A model generated the notes under the pieces. The model did no database searches, was not told where the DNA came from, and was given only the letters and a program-made list of their open reading frames with translations. This document shows positions 52,796 through 62,795 of a stretch of 64,000 nucleotides of DNA, one piece after another. The DNA comes from Phytophthora hibernalis. Taxonomy: Eukaryota > Oomycota > Peronosporomycetes > Peronosporales > Peronosporaceae. Positions within the stretch are counted from its first letter, which is position 1, and each line of letters opens with the position of its first letter. The stretch spans positions 1-64,000 of the forward strand of contig JAAKBF010000006.1 in the NCBI GenBank assembly GCA_012656075.1, read 5' to 3'. Made by a program: the position numbers and the translations under genes.

Positions 52796-52891
52796 AACTA
52801 GAAGATTAATGAGGACATAAAGCTTAGGGACTGAAAGCTATGATGCGGGGAAGTCGACCATTCCAATGCCGGTCTTGCGGTCCGCGGCGGT
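52796..52891. other. junction between transposase and copia relic
   Basis: About 100 bases with a short direct duplication CGGTTCAGTATTCGCGGTTCAGT. No feature. Confidence 0.3.
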
Positions 52892-53935
52892 TCAGTATTC
52901 GCGGTTCAGTGCTGCTTTGTGTGAAGGTGGCGTCCTGCCGAAGGTGCTGGTGATTCCATGCTCACCTAGTTCAGTCACAGAAAGAAGATTACGCTCCAAT
53001 CCGGGAACGAAATGAACTTCGTGCATTAATATTACCGACGTGTCTTCGTCATTGCAAACTCGCAGGATGCAGCTTCCCTTGACACTTGCGTGTAGTAAGC
53101 CGCCATTTGCCACAGTGATAACCAAGTCAGAAGGTGACGTCCCGAAAAGCATGTCTCCGCTAGATAACATGTGATGAGAAGCCCCAGAGTCAATCAACCA
53201 GCTAGCATTTCGGCCCGCATGTCCACTTCTTGCTCCTGATGCCATCCACAAATCAGCAGTGCCGTCATCATCGTCGTCACTTTGAGTGTCCAGGGGCTTT
53301 GCCTGGTGGGTTGATCCATGTTGGGCGTTCTTCTTCGGTTTTGGGCAGTCGGCTTCCTTGTGCCCTGGTTCTCCGCAGTTCCAGCAGGTGAACGTTCAAG
53401 TGCTCGCATTTGCATGGGCATTGCCGTTCTTCTTTTACCTCGATTCTGCTGTTTGCTGTTCTGCTTCGGTTTGGACTGCCGGTTGTTGCGGCTCTGTTGC
53501 TGCTGCGTACCCTGCATATTTTGTCCGTTGTTCTCACCAGTGCTGTTTTGCTGCTGCTGCTGCTGGCGAGGAGGATTGCCTTTGCCTACTTGTTTGGAGT
53601 GACCAGCGCGACGATCATCACCTTGTAGACGAATGCGGAAGTCGATTACCTTGTTGAGCTCCTCGATGTAGTTGGTGTTGCCCTCATCTACCTTGCTTAG
53701 GAGCGTTGACTTCAGCTCCGGGCAGGCATTGTTGCACACAGTTTCAAGCAGCAACTGGGAACGATCTCCTTCCATGAGTCGTTCAATAAACTTCAAGTAT
53801 GTGACGTATTCCTTCCATGTGTCACCAGCGCGCTTGTTCGCGTCGAGTCGCTTCCCCAGTTCATATTGACTAAGACGACAGCCGAACTCTTTCTTCAAGT
53901 GGGTTGTCAGTTCCTTGTAGGTGACGTCACGCGTG
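52892..53935 (-). pseudogene. Ty1/copia gag and protease, truncated
   Basis: From 53935 down: RDVTYKELTTHLKKEFGCRLSQYELGKRLDANK, TWKEYVTYLKFIERLME (gag UBN2-type), a Gln/Asn-rich linker, zinc knuckle CWNCGEPGHKEADC (near 53370, in a neighbouring frame), then protease WLIDSGASHHMLSSGDMLF (near 53180) and the start of the pre-integrase domain (VHFVPGLERNLLSVTELGEHG), where it stops at 52892. Integrase and reverse transcriptase are absent. The upstream gag sequence resumes at 63969-64000 beyond the gypsy element. Confidence 0.85.
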
Positions 53936-55228
53936 TGTGGAGAAGCGGGATCGCTGTTCTTCAGAGGAGACGCAATGCAGACTGGGGCGTTGAGGTGTGA
54001 CTGAATGGGTTTGACGAAGGGCGAAGAAGGAATACGGGAAAAGTTCGTGGCGTCCCACGGCACGTCTCAAAGTGTCGCATGTCACGTCGCAAGTCGCAAT
54101 AACTACGACGTGCGTAATCATTTCGCCGGACGCAATCATTCTGATTATCGCACTCATTCCGATTATCGCACTCATTCCGATTATCGCACTCATTCCGATT
54201 ATCGCACTCATTCCGATTATCGCACTCATTCCGATTATCGCACTCATTCCGATTATCGCACTCATTCCGATTATCGCACTCATTCCGATTATCGCACTCA
54301 TTCCGATTATCGCACTCATTCCGATTATCGCACTCATTCCGACATATTATCGCGATTCGGATTGACCCATATGGTGCAATCATTTCGATACCCCTGCGTG
54401 TGAATCCTCCAGATCACATCTTATGGATACGCGATCAGGTGCAATCATTGGGACACGCGATCTGCCAACTCGCGATCTGCGGGGTTGATCTGGAGCAATC
54501 ATTTCGGTACGGGCGATCACATGGATTGTGGGTACAATGGAGCTATCAATTCGTTACGGTACCGCGATCTTGGTACATAATATCAGGTTCAAGGTACAAT
54601 GCGCAAACGGGAAACACGCAAGAGGGATAGGAAGTGAGCGAGATGGGGAGAGAACTTTAGGGCCTTTACTTTGGTATAATAGATTCCGATTTGCCTTGCA
54701 AGACGCAAGTGTTTTCTAGACTACCGTTTTCTAGACTACCGGGGAAGGAGGTACATTGGCCTACCCGAAGAAGAACTCACTACGCCAACCAAGAACACGA
54801 CGCACACCTGGATAGCTTGGCCAGGGTACGCTCGCACATCAATCTCACCGCAAGATCCCGCCAAGAAGAGGCGGTAAGCAACGGAAAGGGCTACAACAGC
54901 ACAAGAAAAGGATACACCCCCACGCGATCGGCTTGAATCACGACTCGATCGCAGCACACCGACGACCGCGTGAAGAATACCCGCGTGGTCGTCACCCACC
55001 CAGACCCCGGAAGGAGCAACCAAGCTCCAACCTCCGCCTTGGTCACTACTGAACGTCTTCGCGAACACCGGAAGAGCGTAACCCGCCCAGCCGTCGGGTA
55101 CACAAGGTGACTACAAGGTTTCGATCGCGCCAGATCAACGGAGTACCCCCTCCGACAGTCGGCAGTCCGGGCGTACCGTGCGCAAGCTTCGACCACGTCA
55201 GCAATTTTCGTGAAGCAGCTTCGCCACA
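53936..55228 (+). repeat. 5' LTR of the dual-RNase-H gypsy element
   Basis: 1293 bases from TGTGGAGAAGCGGGATCGCT to CAGCTTCGCCACA. Differs from the 3' LTR by about seven small changes plus seven extra copies of an 18-base repeat. Confidence 0.95.
54138..54345 (+). repeat. 18-base tandem array in the 5' LTR (11 full units)
   Basis: Unit CATTCCGATTATCGCACT, head to tail, no spacers, 11 full copies plus a partial one. The array is open in several frames by chance. Confidence 0.95.
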
Positions 55229-56354
55229 ATGGTGCGCGTGCCTGTATCTTCTGGTGATTCACAGGGATTTCGCCGTGAGTCCACCGAAGAAGATGTAAAG
55301 ATCAAGACGGAACCAGGGAATGAGTCGTCGACGGAAGATGGATCGCCGCCGACGGCGTTGAAAACGCCAGGACCAACTGATTGCCAGTGTGCTGGAAGGA
55401 TCTCTGGCAATGCGAAGGAGGAAGGTTCATCGATGGACCTAGAAGAAAAGCCTCAAACCCCTCCCCAGGTCCTTTCGGGGACCCCGCAGATCACGATGCG
55501 AATCGCGATCCGCCGGATGAGGATCCAACGGTGAAAACCGAAGGACCAAAACGCCTCCAGCCTCACGCTCGACATCGAAGAAGAAGAAGTCGAAGGCCTC
55601 GCGCAAGAAACGGAAGGCACCGGAGTCCGAAGCCGAAGATCAAGAGAATCCCCAGGTGTGGACGGATGATCTGCTGGAGTCCGCGTTCAACTACAAGAGC
55701 CTGTACAGACTCATGCACGAGAACCCGGTAATGAAGATCATGCACCCGAAGCCGATTGGAGAACTGCAAGGCCCAGTGAAGGCACCGAGGGACGTGTCCA
55801 ACAAACTCGATGCGGTAAAGATCCTGATGCGCATGTTGAAAGAAGCAGGGATCGTTCTTGGTTCTTTCGACGCGAACGACTTGTTCGATTTGGAGTTGTC
55901 GGAGATCAGGGAAGCAACGTTGAACCTCTACGCCAGACTGGCCCCCATTGTAGGCAGCGTCGTCCCAGTTCAACAAGAAGAATCGCCATCAACTCGTAGC
56001 CGAACAGGATCGTTACAGTATGCATCTGCCACATCGGAAGCGGGTTCGGAAACGGACAGCGTGGTCGAGTTGCAACGGATGACGTTGGGGCAGGCAGGTG
56101 CCGCCACACTTCAGTCATGGAAGAGCGACCACGACGGGGTCGATTTCCCCACGATTCCCAAGCCAACGGCCACAATCGCCATGCCAACCTCCACGATGGC
56201 AACAACAACTCCCACGTTCACCGTGCAATCCGTGCGACTGCTGATTCCAGCGACTCAGAACTGGATATGAGCAGATCGGAAGGGAGACCGAGACCTGCAA
56301 AGGTCTACCTTGCTGCCGCCTTGGATCAACCCACGCAATCGCCGCCGGAACAAG
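55229..56354 (+). pseudogene. gag (N-terminal and capsid part) of the dual-RNase-H gypsy element
   Basis: ATG at 55229 abuts the LTR end; TGGTGCGCGTGCC there may also serve as primer-binding site. MVRVPVSSGDSQGFRRESTEEDVKIKTEP, then after frame changes near 55420 and 55640 WTDDLLESAFNYKSLYRLMHENPVMKIMHP, DAVKILMRMLKEAGIVLGSFDANDLFDLEL, YARLAPIVGSV and a Ser/Thr-rich part. Near 56240 another frame leads to SDSELDMSRSEGRPRPAKVYLAAAL at the first arm of an inverted repeat. The zinc knuckles that should follow lie on the other strand. Confidence 0.75.
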
Positions 56355-56776
56355 ACAACGTTTCCTCCAACGTGTCCGCATCCGGGATCCTCAGCAGCCT
56401 TGCGGGAGCATGCCAGCGTGCTTGTTGGGGATGTACCAGTGACGGATCAAGTTGTAGAACTTTTCCATCGGGCACTCTCCGGCTCCATGGATCTCGCCGC
56501 AGGCCTTGCAGGTGAAGAGGCATCGATCGGTCGGGTGACCCTTCTTGCCGCACTTCAGGCACGTCAGACGCTGCCAGCAACCAAGATCGGTGTGCTTCGA
56601 CGACCCGCAATGGGAACAAGGTTTTCGTGGATCTTCTCCTTCCAACGGTGCGGACGGACGACTCGTTTGGCGAGCGTTCGTGTCTCGATTAGTTCGTCAT
56701 TGATCTTGTTCCGGCGGCGATTGCGTGGGTTGATCAAGGCGGCAGCGAGGTAGACCTTTTGCAGGTCTCCGTCTCC
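56283..56776. repeat. inverted repeat pair flanking a flipped gag segment
   Basis: Arm 1 56283-56354, arm 2 56704-56776, about 72 bases, about 95 percent identical after reversal (both contain CAACCCACGCAATCGCCGCC or its complement). The 349-base loop codes on the minus strand. Confidence 0.9.
56391..56645 (-). CDS. gag zinc knuckles in inverted orientation
   Basis: Minus-strand frame with three CCHC knuckles: CSHCGSSKHTDLGC, CLKCGKKGHPTDRC and CKACGEIHGAGEC (the last with one residue fewer). Reading from arm 2 into the loop gives YLAAALINPRNRRRNKINDELIETRTLAKR and then the knuckles, which is the expected continuation of the plus-strand gag after arm 1. So the block was inverted between the two arms. 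As placed, it cannot be translated with gag. Confidence 0.85.
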   Translation of the reverse strand: MEGEDPRKPCSHCGSSKHTDLGCWQRLTCLKCGKKGHPTDRCLFTCKACGEIHGAGECPMEKFYNLIRHWYIPNKHAGMLPQGC

Positions 56777-56792
56777 TTAAGCAGCCGAGAAG

Positions 56793-57427
56793 ATGTTAAA
56801 ACTAGAACGCTCGCCGGATTGGAATCTAGTACGAGACGGGCGTTCTAAGTTCTGCATCTATGCTTACGTCGAGAAACAGTCGAAGTCAGACGTGAGAAAG
56901 CTGATTCGGCCGACCGACAATGCATGTGATCTTCATGACAAACGTACCATGGCAATCTCCAGCCTCCATCAGGTCGACGAATTCGGACGATCGGAGGTGA
57001 CGATGGCCCTGGACCTCTTGCACGGAGAATCGCGGGGATATTGGAAGTACCACGTGCCGGACAAGAAGTTCCGGCAGGCGAAAGCGTGGGGAAGATCAAC
57101 AACGAAAAAGCCACATTGCTGTTTGACAGCGGCGCCGAGGTGTCCATTTTGGACGCCAACTTTGCTCGTAAGGTCGGGTGCTACGTGGATTACAGTCAAG
57201 AGTTGGAGTGTGAAGGAGTTGGCAAGAATCCCTACAGAGCGGACGGACGTACCAGAATCAAGATTACGTTCGCTGGGTCGCTGGTGTGCCATTTTGATGT
57301 CTGGGTCAGCCCGCCAACCAGTGGACAAGACTTGATCTTGGGGATGGATTTCATGGTGCCGGCGGGAATCCGCCTCGATCTCGCCGACGGATCACTGAGT
57401 CTTCCAGACGAGGTGCGAATCAGTTAG
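56793..57427 (+). pseudogene. protease region of the dual-RNase-H gypsy element
   Basis: 56793 onward: RPTDNACDLHDKRTMAISSLHQVDEFGRSEVTMALDLL, then in another frame (57041-57427) SVGKINNEKATLLFDSGAEVSILDANFARKVG (retropepsin active site DSG) and PPTSGQDLILGMDFMVPAGIRLDL, ending TAG. The frame changes near 57100. Confidence 0.85.
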
Positions 57428-58247
57428 CCGGTCGACGTCCACTCTACAGCGAGAAGGTGTCGCGGATCGTGGTGGGAGAATACTGGAACCTTGAAGTTGG
57501 AGGATCAATTGAGGTCCGGAGAGGCTTCATCCTGTCGAGCCACCGGAAGTTGTGTGTTACTCGAGGTGAGCGCTGGGTAACAAGCTTGGTGGCCGGACTG
57601 GGGAAGACTCGATACCTGAAAATCACGAACGATAAACGGCTCATGAAGATCATCCCCCGATCAGGAGGTAACGTTGCATGATGACACCTGTGTCGGCATG
57701 TGGCTCGAAGGAGGACGCGTGCCTCGAACCCCTGGGTTTGTGCTAGTCGGATCGCGACGGTATGCAGAGTGGTAGAACCTGGCGTTCCAAGCCACCACCG
57801 ACCGTCAACCTGAAGATGATCAGGATCTGGAACCTAATGGACCAATGGTGGACCGGCCGATGCACGAAACACCGACGAAAATCTTGAGACGTGACTCCAA
57901 CACAAGGAGGCCGGCTGTTGCCCAGATCATGATACCAACCCCAGTCGAAGCCGAACCGAGGGTGGTTACGAAACGGGTGAAGCGGGCAGATGAATCAGGC
58001 GATCAGGACGCGAAGAATCCTCCGGCAGACAGCGCTAAGGGAGACGACGAAGTGGCTCCGGATCAAGAGGAGACTCAGTCTCAACCTGGAAAATCATCGA
58101 TCTCCAAGCCAGATAACGCCGACGATGAGGAAGTGTGTTAATACGAAGGAGGAGACCTTTTCGCGGAAGATTTGGAGAGGCAGATGGCCGTCCTGCCGGA
58201 GGTGGTGACCGCGACCGACGAAGTCACGATCGAGGATATCCAGGTGG
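57428..58247 (+). pseudogene. linker between protease and reverse transcriptase
   Basis: Frames at 57457-57681 (VVGEYWNLEVGGSIEVRRGFILSS) and 57845-58141 (Asp/Lys-rich, KRVKRADESGDQDAKNPP) continue the polyprotein without a catalytic domain. Two frame changes or stops. Confidence 0.6.
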
Positions 58248-59188
58248 GTGATCCCGAAACGAACACCCCGAGGAGATCGATCGTCTGTGGCAGATCATCT
58301 GGCGACGGCGCCACCTCCTGATTGGGAAGGAAACGCGCTCCCACCAGCGGCTGTCGGCGCAATCTGCGACATCGATGTCGGAGCAGCAGCTCCCGTTGCG
58401 CAGCGCGTCCGACGCGTTGCCCCACAGATCCGCAAGAAGCTGTCGGACCTGATCAAGAGTCTGCTCTCTGCGAAGATGATCAAGCCATCGACTTTGCCAT
58501 GGGCATCTCCGATCGTGATCATTATCAAGAAGAACGGTGTTGACATCCGGCTCTGTATCGACTACCGACTAGTCAATGGGCTGACACGTTTGATGGTGTA
58601 CCCCATGCCGATGATCAACGATCTCTTGGAAGACTTGGACAAAGTGCTCTGGTATTGCTCCTCGATATGGCGAGTGGCTTCTGGGTGGTGTCTATGACCG
58701 AACGGGCTCGGAAGATCTCAGCTTTCATCACGCCTTTCGGCCTCTTCGAGTGGACGCGTATGCCCTTCGGCCTGAAGAACGCTCCACAGATCTACCAGAG
58801 GCTGATCGACAACGCGCTATACGGACACCTCCGAATCAGCGCTGACCAGGATCCCTCGAAGCCGATCGACGTGTTCGAGACATGTGAACCAGAGCCGAAC
58901 CCGCAGCCGTCGGTACTGGGGAGAAGATCGTACATCGACGACATCCTGGTGACGGCAACCACTTGGGATATGATGTGCGAAAAGGTCGAGAGGCTGTTGG
59001 ACGCCTGCGAACGTTGGAATCTGTCGATCAGCGTGGTCAAGAGTTTCTGGAGCCAGCGAAAGGTGGGCTATTTGGGCCATCGAGTATCCGCTGAAGGTCT
59101 GGAAGCCGACCCGAAAAATCTTGAAACTCTGGGCAACCTCCCGTTTCCGCGGACGCTCCGATCGATGCAATCCTTCTTGGGAGTTTGA
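58248..59188 (+). pseudogene. reverse transcriptase of the dual-RNase-H gypsy element
   Basis: 58248-58660: VRRVAPQIRKKLSDLIKSLLSAKMIKPSTLPWASPIVIIIKKNG, IRLCIDYRLVNGLTRLMVYPMPMINDLLEDLDK. 58655-59188: LLDMASGFWVVSMTERARKISAFITPFGLFEWTRMPFGLKNAPQIYQRLID (first Asp in LLDMASG), RRSYIDDILVTATTW (YIDD active site), GYLGHRVSAEGLEADPKNLE. One frame change near 58655 and one near 59188 (LGV, expected LGSLNYY). Confidence 0.9.
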
Positions 59189-59316
59189 ATTATTACAGTC
59201 GCTTCATAGAAGACTTCGCGATCTACGCGGCGGTCTTGTACAAGTAGCGAGAAGCAGACTTTTACGAGATTGGACGTCAGGAGAAGAACAACTCCGGTAG
59301 ACAAAGGGCTGGGGGC

Positions 59317-59820
59317 GTGGAGCCACCAGCAGAGGATGTCAACCGTTGGACCCGAGCAAAGATTGTGTTCACAATGCTGAAGGACAAAATCATCGTTTCT
59401 ACCCCAATCTTGAAACATTTCGATCCTGAGCGTACCCCGGTAATCGTAATCTATGCGAGCCAGTGGGCGATCTCAGCGGCGCTCGTGCAGGAGCATGATG
59501 GCGTGTACTGGCCAGTAACGTTCACCAGCCGGACGTTGAAGTCCAATGAGCTCAACTATGGAATCGTCGACAAGGAAGTCTTGGCACTCTTGCGGATGCT
59601 TGAAGTGAATTATACCCTGCTGACCACCAGGTCGATCTTGGTGCTGTCTCGACATTCGACCTTAGCCTGGCTGGTCAACTCGACCGGTTTCCAAGGCCGG
59701 CTCGGAAACTGGGCCGCGTTGCTCTCGGAATGGACCCTAGAGATCAGGAAGTGCACGAAAGGGAAGACGAGATCTTGGGAGTCATCGCGGCAAGCATCAC
59801 CCTCGAGCGGAAGTAGATGA
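59317..59820 (+). CDS. degenerate native RNase H (tether) of the gypsy element
   Basis: RNase H-like fold: HFDPERTPVIVIYASQWAISAALVQEHDGVYWPVTFTSRTLKSNELNYGIVDKEVLALLRML. The position of the first catalytic Asp (normally D-A-S) is Tyr here (VIYASQW). Loss of active-site residues in the native RNase H is the known pattern once a second RNase H has been acquired, leaving the first as a structural tether. Confidence 0.85.
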   Translation: MEPPAEDVNRWTRAKIVFTMLKDKIIVSTPILKHFDPERTPVIVIYASQWAISAALVQEHDGVYWPVTFTSRTLKSNELNYGIVDKEVLALLRMLEVNYTLLTTRSILVLSRHSTLAWLVNSTGFQGRLGNWAALLSEWTLEIRKCTKGKTRSWESSRQASPSSGSR

Positions 59821-59824
59821 AACG

Positions 59825-60882
59825 TTGATCGCAATTGCACCAGTGAAAGAACCCCGACAGACAATCATCATGCCTCCGCCTACAGTGGAAGAAGGAGAGA
59901 GCCTGTTAGTCGCGAGTTTCGATGGATCAGCACGTGTCAAACGCAGTAGCGGAGCGTACAGTGCTATCATCTGGAAGCTGCCGGAATGGACGATCGTGTC
60001 AGCCGCGTCGGAGTATGCACCCGATTTGACTGTGAACGAGGCCGAATACCGTGGTTTTCTGTTATGTTTCGATCTTCTGTCCGCCATGGACAGGGGCGGA
60101 TTGTAATCTGTGGAGATTCCAATTTGGTGATCCGACAAATGCGAGGCGAGATCGCGTGCAACGCTCCGGGTTTGCAATTGCTGCGGAAGAAGGCGATGGA
60201 TCAGCTTGGATCGTGGCCGAAGCACGAGTTCCTGCACATGAAACGAGATTGGAATCAAAGTGCAGACAAGTTAGCTAGCGCCGCCCTTCAACGCGAAGAA
60301 GGAACTGTGGTTACCTTGGAAGAAGATCGCCAAGACTTGATCACGCTCAACCGCCTGGACGAGCTTCTCAAGCCGAGAGATGACAGCAATGTCGCCCGCG
60401 TAGCCGCTGTAACGAGATCAACGCGATGTCGGAGGGCACCACCGAACGCCCTGGAAGAAACAATCGTGCAGCATATACGGGGTGAGCGGATTGTCCAAGC
60501 CCAGAATGAGGAGAAGTGGATAGTCGATCTGAAAGCGTACCTGAATGGAGACGTTGGAGGCCTGACTGCGAAAGAAGCCAAGACGTGTGCCAAGATCGCA
60601 GATCATTATGAGCTGGACGAGAGCGATCTGTTGCTCTACTGCCCACCGTCGACGGAGACGGCCGAAGATCGGGACGAGGTCGCGAAGCTCGTAGTGCCGG
60701 AGACCCTGCAGCAAGACTTCTTACACCATTATCATACGAGTTTGGAAGGGGACATCAGGGAATCGGAAGAACGTACCGTCGGATCAGAGCGCACTTTCAC
60801 TGGAGAGGCTTGTTCAAGAGTGTCCAACGCTATGTGGGAGAATGCACGGATTGTGAGACAGGGAAAGGGCGCCCCTTCGTGA
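59825..60882 (+). pseudogene. archaeal-type RNase H (second RNase H) and integrase linker
   Basis: ESLLVASFDGSARVKRSSGAYSAIIWKL (first Asp), YAPDLTVNEAEYRGFLLCFDLLSAM (Glu), GLVICGDSNLVIRQMRGEIACN (second Asp), HEFLHMKRDWNQSADKLASAAL (last Asp). The four acidic residues fit the archaeal/plant-type RNase H used as a second copy in these elements. The frame changes near 60105. The later part (60300-60880) is the linker to the integrase zinc domain (VVPETLQQDFLHHYHTSLEGD). Confidence 0.88.
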
Positions 60883-61639
60883 GAGGAGAGTCGCCGGGAA
60901 ACCTGCAGGCTACGTACCCTTTTCAGATCATCGCGATGGATCACATTCCGTCGCTGCCAAAGTCGTTTAAGGGGAATACGGAGCTGCTGATATGGGTCGA
61001 CCTGTTCTCGGATATGTGATCGCGAAGGCGAGCGCGTCGAGGACAGCCCAGACGATCGCAGAGAATTACGAAGAATGCGTGTTCCGTCGGTTTGGAGCCA
61101 GTGAAGCTATACGGCACGACAGAGAACCCGGGTTTATGTCCGATTTCTTCCGCGCATTCAGCCGGATTGTGGGACAGAAACAGAAGGCTACGATGGCGTA
61201 TAGACCTCAAGCGAACGGAACGGCCGAAAGGATGGTGCAGACGCTGACTCGCGCGCTCAAGATGTATGTCGCAGACGTAAATCAACAATACTGGGACGAG
61301 TATGCCGAGCGTCTGACGTTCGCGCTGAATACGGCCCAAGATCGCGTGCGCGGGGATACGCCCTTCTACTTGACCCACGGTTGGGACCCACGATCCACGT
61401 TGGAAGCGGCATTATCCCTGGGAAGTACGCGACGTCGCGATCGGGAGCCTCGACAGTGGAGATATCACGTGCAGAATCACTATGGGCGCGCGAGGGAGCA
61501 GGTGAACGAACGCCTCCGAGCCGCAATTCGATCGCGGGCGGACGAGCACAACGAAGACTTCCGACCGCACGAGATTATAGCTGGTGCGCAAGTCTGGTTG
61601 TACCTGGATAGAGTGAAAGAAGGTTCGCACGCAAGTTAG
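60810..61639 (+). pseudogene. integrase of the dual-RNase-H gypsy element
   Basis: 60810-61019: YVGECTDCETGKGRP (second Cys pair of the HHCC domain), IIAMDHIPSLPKSFKGNTELLIWVDLFS (first Asp). 60992-61639: IRHDREPGFMSDFFRAF (second Asp), RPQANGTAERMVQTLTRALKMYV (Glu), EYAERLTFALNTAQDRVRGDTPFYLTHGWDPRS. One frame change near 61015. The catalytic D-D-E is complete. Confidence 0.9.
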
Positions 61640-61644
61640 CCCAC

Positions 61645-62095
61645 ATGTGGCACGGTCCGTTTCGGGTGATCGAAATGGTGGGGAATCATGCGGCGAGACT
61701 GGAGATCGTTGGCACTGAGTATCGCCTGTTCCCGGTTGTCCACGTATCCAAACTGAAGCCAGTGCGGAGTTTTCCGGATCGCCCTACGTTGAAGTTAACT
61801 GTGGATGAGGGAGACCGTTCGATTTTGATGAAGCGATCTTACCAGAAGATAGCTGGGAAGGACGTCTCGAGGAAGGCGAATACGAGGTTGAAAAGATCGC
61901 AGGGATGAGATCGGGTCGACGGACGCGCTACGGCCGCGTTCACCGAGAATTCCAAGTGTATACAACGACCCTTCATGGGTCGACGAAGCCGATCTGAACT
62001 GTGGGGCCTTGTTGCGCGAGTACGAGCGGGGAATGACCAATCGTAGCCGTTTCGAAGTCATGCAGTCGCATGATGCGGAGGAGAGCTCGTAGCAG
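61645..62095 (+). pseudogene. integrase C-terminal domain and chromodomain-like end
   Basis: MWHGPFRVIEMVGNHAARLEIVGTEYRLFPVVHVSKLKPVRSFPDRP, then after a frame change near 61840 EEGEYEVEKIAGMRSGRRTRYGRVHREFQVY and, after another, DPSWVDEADLNCGALLREYE, matching the strand-strand-helix order of a chromodomain. TAG near 62090. Confidence 0.75.
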
Positions 62096-62795
62096 GCTGG
62101 CTGTTTCGGGTGGAAAAGGGGAAGAAGACTGTGTGGGAGGCTGCACAGTATGGTGGAAGGGTGAATGATGTGCGGGGAGGCCGCACAGTATGGTGGAAGG
62201 GCGTATTTGTGGAGTGAGTAAAGATCGAGTGTCGAACATGACCTCGATCCGAGTCCAAGATGACTCGCAAGCAAGTGTGAATTTAATGCGATCTACCGTG
62301 GTGGTGTTCCGACAGGACGCGGATTGACCGACTATCCGGAAGTGGAAATTGATGTGCAACCTAGATAGCAAGTGGTAATCTATGGACGCTATTAGTCTGC
62401 GGTCAAGTTTTTCGGCGGGCGAATGTTGCTGAAGGATTGCGGTCCAAGTTGAAGTTCGATTGGTAGGCCGGATCGCACCCAAAGTGATGCATCTGCTATT
62501 CGTCACCACCCTACATCACATTCGCTGCGTCCAGTTGCCGCAGCACGCCGTACATCATCGGAGTATCCTCAAGCGGATCAAACGCCACAACATACACATG
62601 CGTAAGTGAGGGAGTCGATAATGACCAACCTGCGTGACGTACGGATCTGTCGGCGGGTCTTGAACAGTAGCAGAGGCTTCCACCCAGCGCGTCTTGGTGT
62701 ACTGCTGAAGGGTGCTAGAAACCAAAACGGGCAAACGGTGACGTTAGTGTACGCGAATCGGCGGCTGCACAGCTTCTTCACGTTCAGGGGCGGTT
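62096..62795 (+). other. 3' untranslated part of the gypsy element
   Basis: Contains two near-identical copies of GCACAGTATGGTGGAAGGG (62143-62161, 62186-62204). Just before the 3' LTR is a short G-rich run (CAGGGGCGGT) that may act as polypurine tract. No ORF. Confidence 0.55.

Noticed and set aside
53286..53657. Cys/Phe/Leu-rich plus-strand frames
   Set aside because: Antisense of the copia gag linker; the minus strand has the zinc knuckle and protease motifs.
54138..54345. CRISPR-like regular repeat
   Set aside because: Units are directly adjacent with no spacers, and the sequence lies in an LTR of a eukaryotic retrotransposon.
54005..54403. 132-codon plus-strand and 136-140-codon minus-strand frames made of a repeated hexapeptide (HSDYRT, MSAIIG)
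   Set aside because: They are the 18-base LTR array read in several frames; 18 is a multiple of three, so all frames stay open. Not proteins.
55563..55976. 137-codon minus-strand frame within gag
   Set aside because: The plus strand carries the gag capsid-like helices; this is a shadow, unlike the true minus-strand zinc knuckles at 56391-56645.
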